Shown here: piece after piece, positions 1 to 8,934 of the stretch
Layout: every line of letters starts with the position of its first letter
How positions within the stretch are numbered: position 1 is the first letter of the stretch
Source of the DNA: an uncultured bacterium
GTDB lineage: Bacteria > Cyanobacteriota > Vampirovibrionia > Gastranaerophilales > Gastranaerophilaceae
Assembly (NCBI GenBank): GCA_902783835.1
Contig: CACZSN010000024.1
Location: 1-53,042, forward strand
Length of the DNA: 53,042 nt
Direction of reading: 5' to 3'
The notes under the pieces: model-generated
Told to the model about the DNA's origin: nothing
Database searches by the model: none
Seen by the model: only the letters and a program-made list of their open reading frames with translations
Made by a program: the position numbers and the translations under genes

Positions 1-187
1 CTGAAACGAGTTCAGGGTGACAAAACAGGCTCAAACAGAACCGGACTAAGTCTACGTCATACTGAGGCTTTAGCCGAAGTATCTATTCTTAACAGGTTTC
101 TCCAAGATTCTTCGCTTCGCTCAGAATGACTACAAATTCTTGTCGACTAAAGTCGACCCTACGTCTCTTCGTGGCTCAGAATGACGT
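1..187. repeat. Cluster of degenerate REP-like interspersed repeat units
   Basis: No gene is visible in the first 296 bases. At least three related units occur: about 53-84 (TCATACTGAGG then CCGAAGTATCT), 105-130 (AGATTCTTCGCTTCGCTCAG then AATGAC) and about 161-187 (CTCTTCGTGGCTCAGAATGA). CTCAGAATGAC is present twice, and its near-complement GTCATACTGAG lies upstream. A GTCGAC-TAAA-GTCGAC hairpin is at about 142-157. The layout resembles short intergenic palindromic repeats. No transposase or gene remnant is visible here. Confidence 0.5.
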
Positions 188-242
188 CATAGACGCAAAC
201 TGACAGGGTTGTAGTCCCCAAACAACGACAAATGCAAAAGCA

Positions 243-277
243 AAAAACTCTTTCCGAAGAAAGAGTTTTTGTCTATT
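243..277 (-). terminator. Rho-independent terminator downstream of the metallopeptidase gene
   Basis: Read on the minus strand, AAAACTCTTTC-TTCG-GAAAGAGTTTT forms an 11-bp stem with a UUCG-type tetraloop followed by T residues. It lies about 20 bases past the stop codon of the 297-2027 gene. The plus strand also ends in a T run, so it may work in both directions. Confidence 0.8.
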
Positions 278-296
278 GAGAATTTTTTACAAACAA

Positions 297-2027
297 TTAT
301 TTTTGTTCGTTTTCTTTTTCTTGTTCGCTTTTTTCGACGAGATTGTTTAATCTGTTACAGAAAGCTTCTGCTGTCAACGGTTTCCCCGTAATTTCTATGA
401 GGTTTTCATCGTCTGTTTTTGAGCCGCCGTATTGGAACAAGTTGTTGTCCAAGTATTCCGCAGTGCCTTTATTTTCAGTCAATTTGCCGCCAAATTTTTC
501 CGTCAATGCTTCATACAATTGAGCCTTGATAAGTGAAGCACGGAAGTAGTTTTGGTAATATCCTGGGTGTGAGAGGAAGTGAGGAATAGTTGCCCATTCG
601 TTTGTCGGGGTATCTTGTTCGCTTCTGCCTTTGTATTTAACGCCCATATCGTGCCACAAAGCCTTCAAATCTTGGTCGGGATTTTCGTACATTTGACGTT
701 CAAAGTCGATAATCGCCATACTTGAGCCGACAAACTTCGATTCTTCTTTACCCAATGAATTTTGGAATTTTGCGTTAACTTCGGGAGAAACAAGGTCTTT
801 TGCAAGTCCTTCCGTTCTAATCATATCGCCCATCATCATAGCAACAGCTTCCGTCATTGTGCTTGTTGTATCCTGTTCAAGATAAGGCAAACTTGCATCG
901 GTTTTTACTGTGTAAACAGAGTGTCCTAATTCATGCATTAATGTGTCAACACTCGACACGTTGTTTGTTAAATTTGCCAAAATTCTTGCATCTGAGCCTG
1001 GGGTAATCGGGAATGAAAATCCGTGTGTGTTTTTGTTTTCTCTCGGGAATAAATCAAGCACAATCGGCATTTCGTCGACGTTATAGCCCATTCCTTCATA
1101 AGCTTTTTTTGAAATTTCAACTACTTGTTCTTTCGTCTTGAGTGCATCATTTACTGCTTTTTCAGGGTCTTCTCCGCAAATAAGTCCAAAATGATAACTT
1201 CTCAAATCTTCGGGAGCAACATTGAATGCCTTCGCTAAATCTGCTTTCGTTTCTGCCATAACTTTTTCGTTTGAAACTTTTGTTTTTTCCGCTACATCGG
1301 ATAAAAGTTTATCAAGTTCTTCCGGTTTGATATCGTAATCTTCCGAAATTTTCATATCGAAATAGTTGTCATAGCCTTTTTTCTTTGCAAAGTCATTTCT
1401 CATTTTTACCAAATCAACGAGGTCATCAGCGATTAAGTCACCTGAAGCTATTTTTGCATCAGCGGCTTTTTTTCTGATTTCCGGATTGGTTTCTGTTTCC
1501 ATAATTTTTTGGATTTGAGCCTTTGAAACAGGTTCTCCGTCAATTTGCATTTGGAAAGAATTTAATTTTTGAGAAATTTCATTTTCTTTTTTGCTCATAG
1601 CTTCAAGCTCGGTTTTGTATTCAATTCCGTCTCCGAATGAGCTTGTTAATACACGAAGTTGTTTTTGTAATTTCTCATCTTTAACTCCGCCTGCATCGTT
1701 GATTTCCTTGAGTTTTGCATAAGTTTCGGGGTCATCATAAAAATTGTTGACCTTATCTTCGGCAATATTCATTTTATCCATATTTTCTTCCGTGCTGTTG
1801 ATGTAAAAATCCCAGCCTGCTTCTTCAGAACCCGAAAGAACTTCCTGCATTTTCGGAGAAATTGATTCTCTTATTTCAATAAATTTTTCATCATTTGTTT
1901 TAATCGGTGCTGATTTTGTGGAAAGTTCCACGCTGTCTGCCGGCATCGGTTTTGTTTTCGGAAAATTATCCGCAACTTTTTTAAGGTTATTAACAACTGA
2001 AGATTGAATTATATTACCGATTTTCAT
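297..2027 (-). CDS. M2/M3-type zinc metallopeptidase (gluzincin, oligopeptidase-like)
   Basis: This is probably a cytosolic zinc oligopeptidase. The zinc site is HELGH at residues 365-369, with the third ligand Glu in TEAVAMMMGD 24 residues further on, the spacing typical of M2 (ACE-like) and close to M3. The region around MRNDFAKKKGYDNYFDM is also typical of these families. Length (576 aa) fits bacterial M2/M3 enzymes. The open frame extends to a TTG at 2048, but the ATG at 2027 follows GGAAGGA at good spacing, so I chose it. There is no signal peptide. Instead the first 45 residues are polar and low in complexity, an unusual N-terminal extension for the family. It is transcribed alone, with a terminator at 243-277. 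M2 versus M3 cannot be settled by eye. Confidence 0.88.
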   Translation of the reverse strand: MKIGNIIQSSVVNNLKKVADNFPKTKPMPADSVELSTKSAPIKTNDEKFIEIRESISPKMQEVLSGSEEAGWDFYINSTEENMDKMNIAEDKVNNFYDDPETYAKLKEINDAGGVKDEKLQKQLRVLTSSFGDGIEYKTELEAMSKKENEISQKLNSFQMQIDGEPVSKAQIQKIMETETNPEIRKKAADAKIASGDLIADDLVDLVKMRNDFAKKKGYDNYFDMKISEDYDIKPEELDKLLSDVAEKTKVSNEKVMAETKADLAKAFNVAPEDLRSYHFGLICGEDPEKAVNDALKTKEQVVEISKKAYEGMGYNVDEMPIVLDLFPRENKNTHGFSFPITPGSDARILANLTNNVSSVDTLMHELGHSVYTVKTDASLPYLEQDTTSTMTEAVAMMMGDMIRTEGLAKDLVSPEVNAKFQNSLGKEESKFVGSSMAIIDFERQMYENPDQDLKALWHDMGVKYKGRSEQDTPTNEWATIPHFLSHPGYYQNYFRASLIKAQLYEALTEKFGGKLTENKGTAEYLDNNLFQYGGSKTDDENLIEITGKPLTAEAFCNRLNNLVEKSEQEKENEQK

Positions 2028-2074
2028 CTTAAATCCTTCCTTACACAAATTTTTGTGATTAAATTTTTTCTTTT

Positions 2075-2103
2075 ATTTTAACAATTTTGACGTTTTTTGT
2101 AAA
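2075..2103 (-). promoter_or_regulatory. Candidate sigma-70 promoter for the metallopeptidase gene
   Basis: On the minus strand, TTTACA (2103-2098), a 17-base spacer and TAAAAT (2080-2075) stand about 48 bases before the ATG at 2027. Both boxes match consensus well. Confidence 0.5.
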
Positions 2104-2166
2104 TTGCAAAAAATGGTAACATTCCACTGAAATGCCCTGCTTTTAAGAGTTTTTGCGATTGTAAAC

Positions 2167-2898
2167 TTATTCGGCTTTGACTCTCTTTTGTCTTATGAGG
2201 CATGCGACTTCTCCGTTTTCGGATTTGATTTCTTCGACAAGTGTCATTGTTTCTTCGTCGAAATCAGCCGAAACGATTACCTTTTCGCCATATTTTACCT
2301 GCTGTTTATATTGAATTTCAAGTTCTGAAATTCTTGTCGAAAGAAGCATTTCCAACGGCAAAACTTCATCCGCCCAAGTCAAATATACAGCATTATTTAC
2401 GTGTTTGTTTACGTCAAGATTGTTAAATTCCGCGATAAATTCTTTTTGAAAATCAACTTTTTTTAATGCGGGAATTTTCGGGAAAGTCGAACGAAGTTCG
2501 TCACGATTTACATTTGGAAATCCCGGGAAAATTTCCGAAGGCATAATGAGTTTGCCTGTTTCTAAGTCTGCAACTGCCCAAGAACTTGTGGCTTCACCGA
2601 TTTTCTTGTTATCCGCATCAAAAATATCAAAGTCACGGATAAATGTTATTCTCATAATCCCGTTTGACTGAGATTCAAGGGTAATTTTGCCGCAATTTTT
2701 TATAGTGTCAAAAATTTTAATATGATATTTTGTTAAAAACCAACCGATATTTTTATTTTGAATTTTTGAGTATCCAACCCCCATAATTTCTGCGTCTTCC
2801 GCCGCAATATCTTGAAAAAAATTCAACAAGACAGACTCTTTTAGCCTGTTATTGCAGTCTGTTTCGTGGAATTGAATTTCGTATGTCTTTCTTTTCAT
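2167..2898 (-). CDS. Acyl-ACP thioesterase (FatA/FatB family)
   Basis: It probably hydrolyses acyl-ACP to free fatty acid in the cytosol. The 243-aa protein has the double hot-dog layout of the bacterial acyl-ACP thioesterase family (PF01643). The N-terminal half begins YEIQFHETDCNNRLK and contains the conserved WFLTKYHIKI and SSWAVAD strands. The second half carries DVNKHVNNAVYLTWADE, the N-x-H-x-x-N type catalytic block. The ATG has AAGGA upstream (AAAAAGGAATATTTAATG). It is monocistronic on the minus strand and divergent from the TPR gene at 3055. Chain-length specificity cannot be read from the sequence. Confidence 0.92.
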   Translation of the reverse strand: MKRKTYEIQFHETDCNNRLKESVLLNFFQDIAAEDAEIMGVGYSKIQNKNIGWFLTKYHIKIFDTIKNCGKITLESQSNGIMRITFIRDFDIFDADNKKIGEATSSWAVADLETGKLIMPSEIFPGFPNVNRDELRSTFPKIPALKKVDFQKEFIAEFNNLDVNKHVNNAVYLTWADEVLPLEMLLSTRISELEIQYKQQVKYGEKVIVSADFDEETMTLVEEIKSENGEVACLIRQKRVKAE

Positions 2899-2984
2899 TA
2901 AATATTCCTTTTTATATTTTTTATTGAGAATTATAACATATATTAAATAAAATCATCTTTTTACGTTAAATCCGCTTAACATCT

Positions 2985-3013
2985 TTGTTAAATTTTAAAT
3001 AATACGGTAAAAT
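2985..3013 (+). promoter_or_regulatory. Candidate sigma-70 promoter for the secreted TPR protein gene
   Basis: TTGTTA (2985-2990), 17 bases, TAAAAT (3008-3013), about 41 bases before the ATG at 3055. CGGAG lies upstream of that ATG as a possible ribosome binding site. Confidence 0.55.
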
Positions 3014-3054
3014 ATAAGCAGTATAATGAGAAATTATCGGAGCAATTTAATAAA

Positions 3055-5448
3055 ATGAAAAAGAGAACACTATTGTTATTGGCATCGGCAGTACTTGCCA
3101 CAGGGGTTTTGACCGATGATATGACAGTTCAGGCACGTACGATACAAGGTGTAAATGGTGCAATTGTAAGACAACTTCCAAGAGCAAATACTGATGCATA
3201 CAAAAAAATTATGACGAAGTATTCTACTCCTGATAAAAGATTTGAAAAACAAGCGGCTTTATTTGATTACTATGACAGAAATCACCGTTACATAGAAGCC
3301 GATGAGGCTTTTAATGAATTAATCGGCATGATTAAGGATTTGGACGGCAAAGCAAAAGATAAAGAAATCGCTAAATGGACACCGTTTATCGAAGAAGGTG
3401 TTAACGAACAACCGAGTAATGCAAGAAGACATTACCAAAAATCAATTTGGGAACGCAATTTCGGCTCTAACGAAAAAGCTTTTTCGGATTTGAAAATTGC
3501 ACTTGCTCTTGATCCCCAAAATATTAACTATCGTGCGGAATATGCACAATTCGCTCTTGATAACAACGATTATGACAAAGCAATTGAAATTTATAAGGCA
3601 TTAAAAAAAGGTTATCCTCACGATGTTGATTACAGAATTGCACTCGCAAAAGCATATTCTCAAGCCGGTCAATATGATAAAGCAATTCACGAATACAGAG
3701 TCGCTTCAGCATTTGAACCGAGCAATAACGAAACAATTGTTGCCCTTAATGAAACAGTAAATTCTTATTATTCCGAAATGGGCGGTCAAAATTTCTATGA
3801 CCCTATGAGAACTGTTGCAACAAACCAAAATCAGGTTAATGTTTCACCCTCAATGTCAGGCGGAACAAGACAAGTTTCTCCGACTATGATGGCTATGTCA
3901 GCTTCAGGTTCGAGAACCGTTGAACAAGAACAACCTCAACAAAATCAATACCAACCGGTTCAAAATACAAAACAAATCACTGTTTCTCAAACGAGTGCTC
4001 CTCAACAGGTTTCAGCTCCTCCGAGCAAAAAAATGCCGAATGTTAAAGAAGCTACTCAAAGAAGAAATTTGCAATATACGCACTCTGCTAATAATGCAAA
4101 TTACAGACCTCAACCTGCTCCGAGAACAAGCAGCAATAAACGTATTTTGGTTACATATGTAAACGGTCGTAAGGTTATCAGAATTGTCAACGTAAATACG
4201 GAAAACGATTCAATGAATGCTGTTCAAAATGCATCAGCTACATTTAATAATCAGCTTGAAAATTCAAATTCTTCATACGAAGAACAAGCGGTAAGCAGAC
4301 AACAACGCTCCAATAAAGTAGAGTTTGCACCTTCCGAAACCGAAAATACTCAACCGACTCAACAAGTTTCATCATATACGTCGGGAGCAAGATATCAAAC
4401 AACCGATACAACTCCAAAAACCGGTGAAATCGGCACGAGAACTACCCTTGAAGGTGATCCGAGTGTAAAATCTTTAACCAATTCACAAGGTCGCAGACCC
4501 GTTATGTACGTTTCATATCAAAACGGCAAACGAGTTATAAAAATGGTTAACCCGAATTCATCCGCATTGAGTTCATCACCGGTTGCATCTTCATCTGCGA
4601 CAACTCAAACAACTCAAACGATGACTTCTCAACCGACTCAAAAAGTTGAAAAATCAAACGATAAAAAAGTTAAAAATGATAAAAAATCCAAAAAACAAAA
4701 GGATAATAAAAAGGCAGAAAGCAAACCGATAACAACAACTCAAGAAAATACAGATATGTATATTAAGGCGAATGAGTTGTTAACACAGGAAGATTATCAA
4801 GGAACAATTCAAGTCTTAGAAGGTGTAAATCCGCCGACGTTGCGTTCATTGACAATAATTGCTTCTTGTTACAGTGCTCTCGGTCAACCGCAAAAAGCTA
4901 TTGAATACTATAATACAGCTGATTCTATGTCTCCAAATAATACACAAATCCTTTATTCTTTAGGTTATTTGTATTACACCAGCGGAGATATTCAACAAGC
5001 TAAAAAATACGTAGATGCTGCAATTGCTGCCGATCCTCAAAATACAAATGCTCAACAATTGAAACAACATCTTTCACATCAAGACAGTAATGAAGTTATG
5101 AATCAAGCCGTAACTTATATGAATAACGGTGAATATGCGAATGCTAAGAAACTTATGGAAAAAGTCGTAACTGCTAATCCGAATGATTTCCAAGCATACT
5201 ACTATTTGGGTCACATAGCTTATGCAACCGAAAAATATGAAGATTCAACAAGAAACTTTATGATGGCAATTAAAAACAACCCGAATTATGCACTTTCATA
5301 CTATTCATTGGGTCTTGCGTATGACAAACTTAAAGAATTTAATCGTTCACAGCTTGCATATGAACAATTCTTGAAGATGGAATTGGACGAAAATAAATAT
5401 ACACAATATGCAAAAACAAGAGTTGCGACAATTCAATCTAAAAAATAA
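3055..5448 (+). CDS. Large secreted TPR-repeat protein with a duplicated motif in a Gln/Ser-rich linker
   Basis: The 797-aa protein starts with a signal peptide (MKKRTLLLLASAVLATGVL, cleavage after about residue 27 at VQA). Residues about 120-240 and 560-797 are TPR repeats (for example YDKAIEIYKALKKGYPHDVD and NPNYALSYYSLGLAYDKLKE). Between them is a long Gln/Ser/Thr/Asn-rich, presumably disordered linker with a Lys-rich stretch near 540-560. The linker holds two copies of one short module: RILVTYVNGRKVIRIVN at 363-379 and RPVMYVSYQNGKRVIKMVN at about 481-499. A role in the periplasm or envelope as a protein-binding scaffold is inference. No enzymatic domain is visible. It is transcribed alone and ends in a strong terminator. 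Confidence 0.85.
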   Translation: MKKRTLLLLASAVLATGVLTDDMTVQARTIQGVNGAIVRQLPRANTDAYKKIMTKYSTPDKRFEKQAALFDYYDRNHRYIEADEAFNELIGMIKDLDGKAKDKEIAKWTPFIEEGVNEQPSNARRHYQKSIWERNFGSNEKAFSDLKIALALDPQNINYRAEYAQFALDNNDYDKAIEIYKALKKGYPHDVDYRIALAKAYSQAGQYDKAIHEYRVASAFEPSNNETIVALNETVNSYYSEMGGQNFYDPMRTVATNQNQVNVSPSMSGGTRQVSPTMMAMSASGSRTVEQEQPQQNQYQPVQNTKQITVSQTSAPQQVSAPPSKKMPNVKEATQRRNLQYTHSANNANYRPQPAPRTSSNKRILVTYVNGRKVIRIVNVNTENDSMNAVQNASATFNNQLENSNSSYEEQAVSRQQRSNKVEFAPSETENTQPTQQVSSYTSGARYQTTDTTPKTGEIGTRTTLEGDPSVKSLTNSQGRRPVMYVSYQNGKRVIKMVNPNSSALSSSPVASSSATTQTTQTMTSQPTQKVEKSNDKKVKNDKKSKKQKDNKKAESKPITTTQENTDMYIKANELLTQEDYQGTIQVLEGVNPPTLRSLTIIASCYSALGQPQKAIEYYNTADSMSPNNTQILYSLGYLYYTSGDIQQAKKYVDAAIAADPQNTNAQQLKQHLSHQDSNEVMNQAVTYMNNGEYANAKKLMEKVVTANPNDFQAYYYLGHIAYATEKYEDSTRNFMMAIKNNPNYALSYYSLGLAYDKLKEFNRSQLAYEQFLKMELDENKYTQYAKTRVATIQSKK

Positions 5449-5476
5449 TTAAACACTAAATCCCAAAAACAAAATA

Positions 5477-5506
5477 AAAGACAGGCTTTAAAACCTGTCT
5501 TTTTTA
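5477..5506 (+). terminator. Rho-independent terminator after the secreted TPR gene
   Basis: AAAGACAGG-CTTTAAAA-CCTGTCTTT followed by a T run. It sits between convergent genes ending at 5448 (+) and 5519 (-) and is probably bidirectional. Confidence 0.85.
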
Positions 5507-5518
5507 TTTGAAAAAATT

Positions 5519-6652
5519 TTAATTTTGATTTAAATGAAGCATTTCTTCCGCCGAGTTGATATATTTTTGTAAGAAACTCAACTTTTCATAATATTCTTCC
5601 GGATTTTCTTTTGCCGCTTTAATTTCAGCTTCATTTGCAACGAAAATTTCCGCAAGTTCGGGATCAAATTGCATGCCCGCACAACGTTTAATTTCCTGAA
5701 TTGCAACTTCGTGAGGCAAAGCTTTTCTGTACGGTCTTGTAGAAGTCATTGCATCATAAGTATCAGCAATTGCAATAACTCTTGCGAACAGAGGAATTTC
5801 AGTTCCTTTAAGTCCGCACGGATAACCGCGGCCGTCCCAACGTTCGTGGTGGGATTTTAACCAACTTGCAACGGAGTGGAGTTTTTTGACATTTTTAATC
5901 ATTTTTTCTCCGCGGCTTGTGTGGTCTTTCATTATTTCAAATTCTTCATCCGTCAATTTCGCCTGTTTGCACAAAATTGCTTGAGGAATGCCGATTTTGC
6001 CTATGTCGTGCAAAAGTCCCGCTGTTTCAATTTCTTCAAGTGCAGAATCAGTTAATCCCAATTTGCTTGCCAAAATCAATGAATACAAAGTTACACGGAG
6101 TGAATGACCGTGAGTGTAGGGGTCTTTCGCATCAAGAGCACAAGAAATTGATTTGATGGTTTTGTAAAATAATTCCTTCAAATCTTTCATAATTAACGTT
6201 TTTCTTGAAGAAAGTTCAAATTTTTTCAGACCGTTGCTTACGGCAACTTTAAGTTCTTCCGGTTCAAACGGTTTCAAGATATATTGATAAAGTTGGCAAT
6301 CATTAATTGCGGAAACAATGATATCGGAATCCTGGTGACCTGTTAAAAGAATTTTAATGATGTCAGGATGAGTTTCGTTAACCTTCTTTAAAAATTCCGT
6401 ACCTTCCATTTGGGGCATTTTTTGGTCACTTACTATAAGCGAAATTGCATCGCCTTCTTTTGCTACTACATCAAGTGCCTCAAAACCGTTAGATGCGGTC
6501 AAAATATTGTACGAACCTCTGAAGGTTCTTTTCAAAAGTTGAAGGTTATTAATTTCATCATCAACAATCAAAATCGTCGGCTTTGTGTCAGACATATCGT
6601 TGTTTATGAATGTATCAATACTTTCTTTTAAAAGTGTATCACTTAAGCCCAC
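5519..6652 (-). CDS. Response regulator with HD-GYP output (cyclic-di-GMP phosphodiesterase)
   Basis: This two-domain regulator should hydrolyse cyclic-di-GMP under control of phosphorylation. The receiver domain (about 25-145) shows the acidic pair in ILIVDDE, the phosphoacceptor Asp in SDQKMP (about D76) and the Lys in YILKPFEP. The HD-GYP domain (about 165-355) has HSLRV, LLHDIGKIGIP (the HD pair at about 215-216), the downstream HH pair, RWDGRGYPCGLKG (the GYP motif) and DTYDAMTSTRPYR. All expected metal ligands are present. The open frame runs to a TTG at 6718, but GTG at 6652 has AAAAGGA six bases upstream and leaves a normal receiver N-terminus. No histidine kinase is adjacent, so the partner is encoded elsewhere. 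Confidence 0.92.
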   Translation of the reverse strand: MGLSDTLLKESIDTFINNDMSDTKPTILIVDDEINNLQLLKRTFRGSYNILTASNGFEALDVVAKEGDAISLIVSDQKMPQMEGTEFLKKVNETHPDIIKILLTGHQDSDIIVSAINDCQLYQYILKPFEPEELKVAVSNGLKKFELSSRKTLIMKDLKELFYKTIKSISCALDAKDPYTHGHSLRVTLYSLILASKLGLTDSALEEIETAGLLHDIGKIGIPQAILCKQAKLTDEEFEIMKDHTSRGEKMIKNVKKLHSVASWLKSHHERWDGRGYPCGLKGTEIPLFARVIAIADTYDAMTSTRPYRKALPHEVAIQEIKRCAGMQFDPELAEIFVANEAEIKAAKENPEEYYEKLSFLQKYINSAEEMLHLNQN

Positions 6653-6753
6653 GATAATTCCTTTTCTGATTTTCCATTCTTCTTTTAATATTATGCCCGT
6701 TTTTTTAGAAAAAAACAAGACATGTTACGATTTTTCTTGATTTTTTAATATTT

Positions 6754-6759
6754 TATAAT
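6754..6759 (+). promoter_or_regulatory. Candidate -10 box for the DMT transporter gene
   Basis: A perfect TATAAT stands only 11 bases before the ATG at 6771, so the transcript would have a leader of about five bases and no ribosome binding site. No convincing -35 is seen. Confidence 0.4.
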
Positions 6760-6770
6760 ACTCTGAAAAT

Positions 6771-7667
6771 ATGAAAAGAAAAATGGCAGGAATAATTAAC
6801 GGAACCATCGGAGCGGTTTGTTACGGCACAAACCCTTTATTTGCACTGCATATGTACTCAAAAGGTTTTGATGCAAACTCTGTTCTTTTTTACAGATATA
6901 TTACCGCTGTTATAATTTTCGGTTTTTGGGCTCAATTTGTAAAAAAAGTTTCTCTTAAACTTCACAGAAATGAAATTTTGCCGATGTTTGTTGCGGGGTT
7001 AATGTTTGCACTTTCATCAGTATTTTTATTTATGTCATATTCCTATATTGACGGCGGAATTGCTTCTGTTATTTTGTTCATTTATCCTGTTTTTGTTGCA
7101 TTTATTATGGCTGTCTGTTTTAAAGAAAAACTTAAAAAATCGGCTGTTTTTGCTGTTTGTCTTGTCCTTTTCGGAATTTATCTTTTTTATAAAGGAAAAG
7201 ACGGTCAGGATTTGAATTTGACGGGATTATCGCTTGTAATCCTTTCTTCATTGACATATGCGATTTATATGGTCGGGATTAAAGTTCATCCCGTTCTGAA
7301 AAAATTAAATACCGTTAAATTGACTTTTTACGTTATGTTTTTCGGACTTTCGGTTTTTGTTTATAATTTGAAATTTTTGACATTATTAAAACCGATAGAT
7401 ATTCCGATTTTATGGATAGATGTTTTAATGTTGGCTATTTTGCCGACAATTGTGGCAATCGATACTTTGAATAAAGCCATAAAATTGATTGGTCCTACTC
7501 TTGCCGCTATTGTCAGCTCCCTTGAACCTGTCAGTGCCATGTTCCTTTGCGTAATTTTTTTCCACGAACAACTTACTTTCAAAATTATTTTGGGCATGCT
7601 TGCTATCCTTTGCGGTGTTCTCATAATTATTACCGATAAAGACAAAAAAGACGTCGTGAAATCATAA
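6771..7667 (+). CDS. EamA/DMT-family transporter (10 TM)
   Basis: This inner-membrane protein of 298 aa has about ten hydrophobic helices arranged as two EamA halves. The first begins INGTIGAVCYGTNPLFALHM and the second begins near SLVILSSLTYAIYMVGIKV. The last helices read LIGPTLAAIVSSLEPVSAMF, the typical EamA signature in the second half. Such proteins export amino acids or other small metabolites; the substrate here is unknown. The radical SAM gene follows after six bases on the same strand, so the two are probably co-transcribed. Family assignment is firm, function is not. Confidence 0.9.
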   Translation: MKRKMAGIINGTIGAVCYGTNPLFALHMYSKGFDANSVLFYRYITAVIIFGFWAQFVKKVSLKLHRNEILPMFVAGLMFALSSVFLFMSYSYIDGGIASVILFIYPVFVAFIMAVCFKEKLKKSAVFAVCLVLFGIYLFYKGKDGQDLNLTGLSLVILSSLTYAIYMVGIKVHPVLKKLNTVKLTFYVMFFGLSVFVYNLKFLTLLKPIDIPILWIDVLMLAILPTIVAIDTLNKAIKLIGPTLAAIVSSLEPVSAMFLCVIFFHEQLTFKIILGMLAILCGVLIIITDKDKKDVVKS

Positions 7668-7673
7668 TATATT

Positions 7674-8933
7674 ATGAAAATTGCACTTGTAAGAGTAAAT
7701 TATAATTCAAAATATATTACACCTCCTTTGGGATTGGGATATTTGGCAAGTTATGCCGAAAAATACGGGCATGAAGTTTTGATAATTGACGCATTGAGAG
7801 ATAATCTTTCAAATAAAGAAGTTGTTGAAATTATTGATAAACAAGGTATTTCCGCCGTCGGAATTACTTGCCTGTCATTTTTTTATAATGAGGTTGTCGA
7901 ACTTTCCAAAATGTTGAAAAATGAAGGCAAAAAGGTCTTTATTGGCGGGGTTCATCCGACTTTCAATCCGAAACAAACACTTATTGATACTCAGGCGGAT
8001 TATGTTTCTTTGGGAGAAGGAGAAATTGCTCTTAAAAAACTTTTGGATGCAAATTTTGACGGAGAGGGGATTTTGGGGATTTATAATTTAAAAAATCTTC
8101 CGGAGGTTCCTCTAAAAGGTGAAAAGGTAGAAAATCTTGACGATTTGCCGTTTCCGGACTGGGAACAAATGCCCCCTGATAAGTATCCGATTATTAGCGG
8201 GGAAATTTCAAAAAAATATCCGATTGGAATTATTGCAACAACAAGAGGATGCCCTTTTTCTTGCAAGTTTTGTCAAAGTCCCGCCTTTTATGAGAGAAAA
8301 ATCAGATTTCGGTCTCCCGAAAATGTAGTCGATGAAATTGAATTTCTCGTTAAAAAGTTTGGGGTTAAAGAAATTCATTTTGAAGATGACAATTTTACTT
8401 TGAAAAGAGAGCATGCTTATGAAATTTGCAGGTTGATTGTTGAGCGAAAAATTAAAATTTCATTCACCTGCCCAAACGGAATACGGGCGGAATTTACGGA
8501 TGAAAAATTAATGCAAATGATGAAAAAAGCAGGCTGCTATTGTATTGCCTATGGTATTGAGTCCGCAAATCCCGAAATATTGAAAAATATTTCTAAAAAC
8601 GAAAATCTTGATTTGATAAAAAAATCCGTAGAATTAGCCTCAAATTGCGGAATTTTAACGAAAGGATTTTTTATTTTCGGACTTGAAGGCGAAACGAAAC
8701 AAACGATAAAACAAACTATTCAATACGCAATTTCTTTAAAATTAACATTGGCGGATTTCAATATTTTGAGTATTTTTCCTGATGAAAATAACCAAAAGAA
8801 CAATGAACAAAAAGTTTTGAGTGAAAAATTGAGTCAAAATGATTTAATTCGGGCAAAAAATAGTGCAATTTTCAAGTTCTATTCCCGTCCTCAAATTTGG
8901 TTCAGACTGATAAAAAACTTTTTTGACAAATAA
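7674..8933 (+). CDS. B12-binding-type radical SAM protein
   Basis: The 419-aa enzyme has a Rossmann-like cobalamin-binding-type N-terminal domain (about 1-150: TPPLGLGYLASYAEKYGHEV, FIGGVHPTFNPKQTL, LGEGE). A radical SAM core follows with the 4Fe-4S motif CPFSCKFC (C193, C197, C200). The core continues with the typical FEDDNFT, GIESANPEIL and KGFFIFGLEGET blocks. The DxHxxG cobalamin-coordinating motif is not visible, so B12 may bind base-off or not at all. The C-terminal region is short. The family includes methyltransferases, cyclases and sulfur-inserting enzymes, and I cannot name a substrate. It follows the DMT exporter by six bases, which may mean that a modified small molecule is exported. 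Confidence 0.88.
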   Translation: MKIALVRVNYNSKYITPPLGLGYLASYAEKYGHEVLIIDALRDNLSNKEVVEIIDKQGISAVGITCLSFFYNEVVELSKMLKNEGKKVFIGGVHPTFNPKQTLIDTQADYVSLGEGEIALKKLLDANFDGEGILGIYNLKNLPEVPLKGEKVENLDDLPFPDWEQMPPDKYPIISGEISKKYPIGIIATTRGCPFSCKFCQSPAFYERKIRFRSPENVVDEIEFLVKKFGVKEIHFEDDNFTLKREHAYEICRLIVERKIKISFTCPNGIRAEFTDEKLMQMMKKAGCYCIAYGIESANPEILKNISKNENLDLIKKSVELASNCGILTKGFFIFGLEGETKQTIKQTIQYAISLKLTLADFNILSIFPDENNQKNNEQKVLSEKLSQNDLIRAKNSAIFKFYSRPQIWFRLIKNFFDK

Positions 8934-8934
8934 T

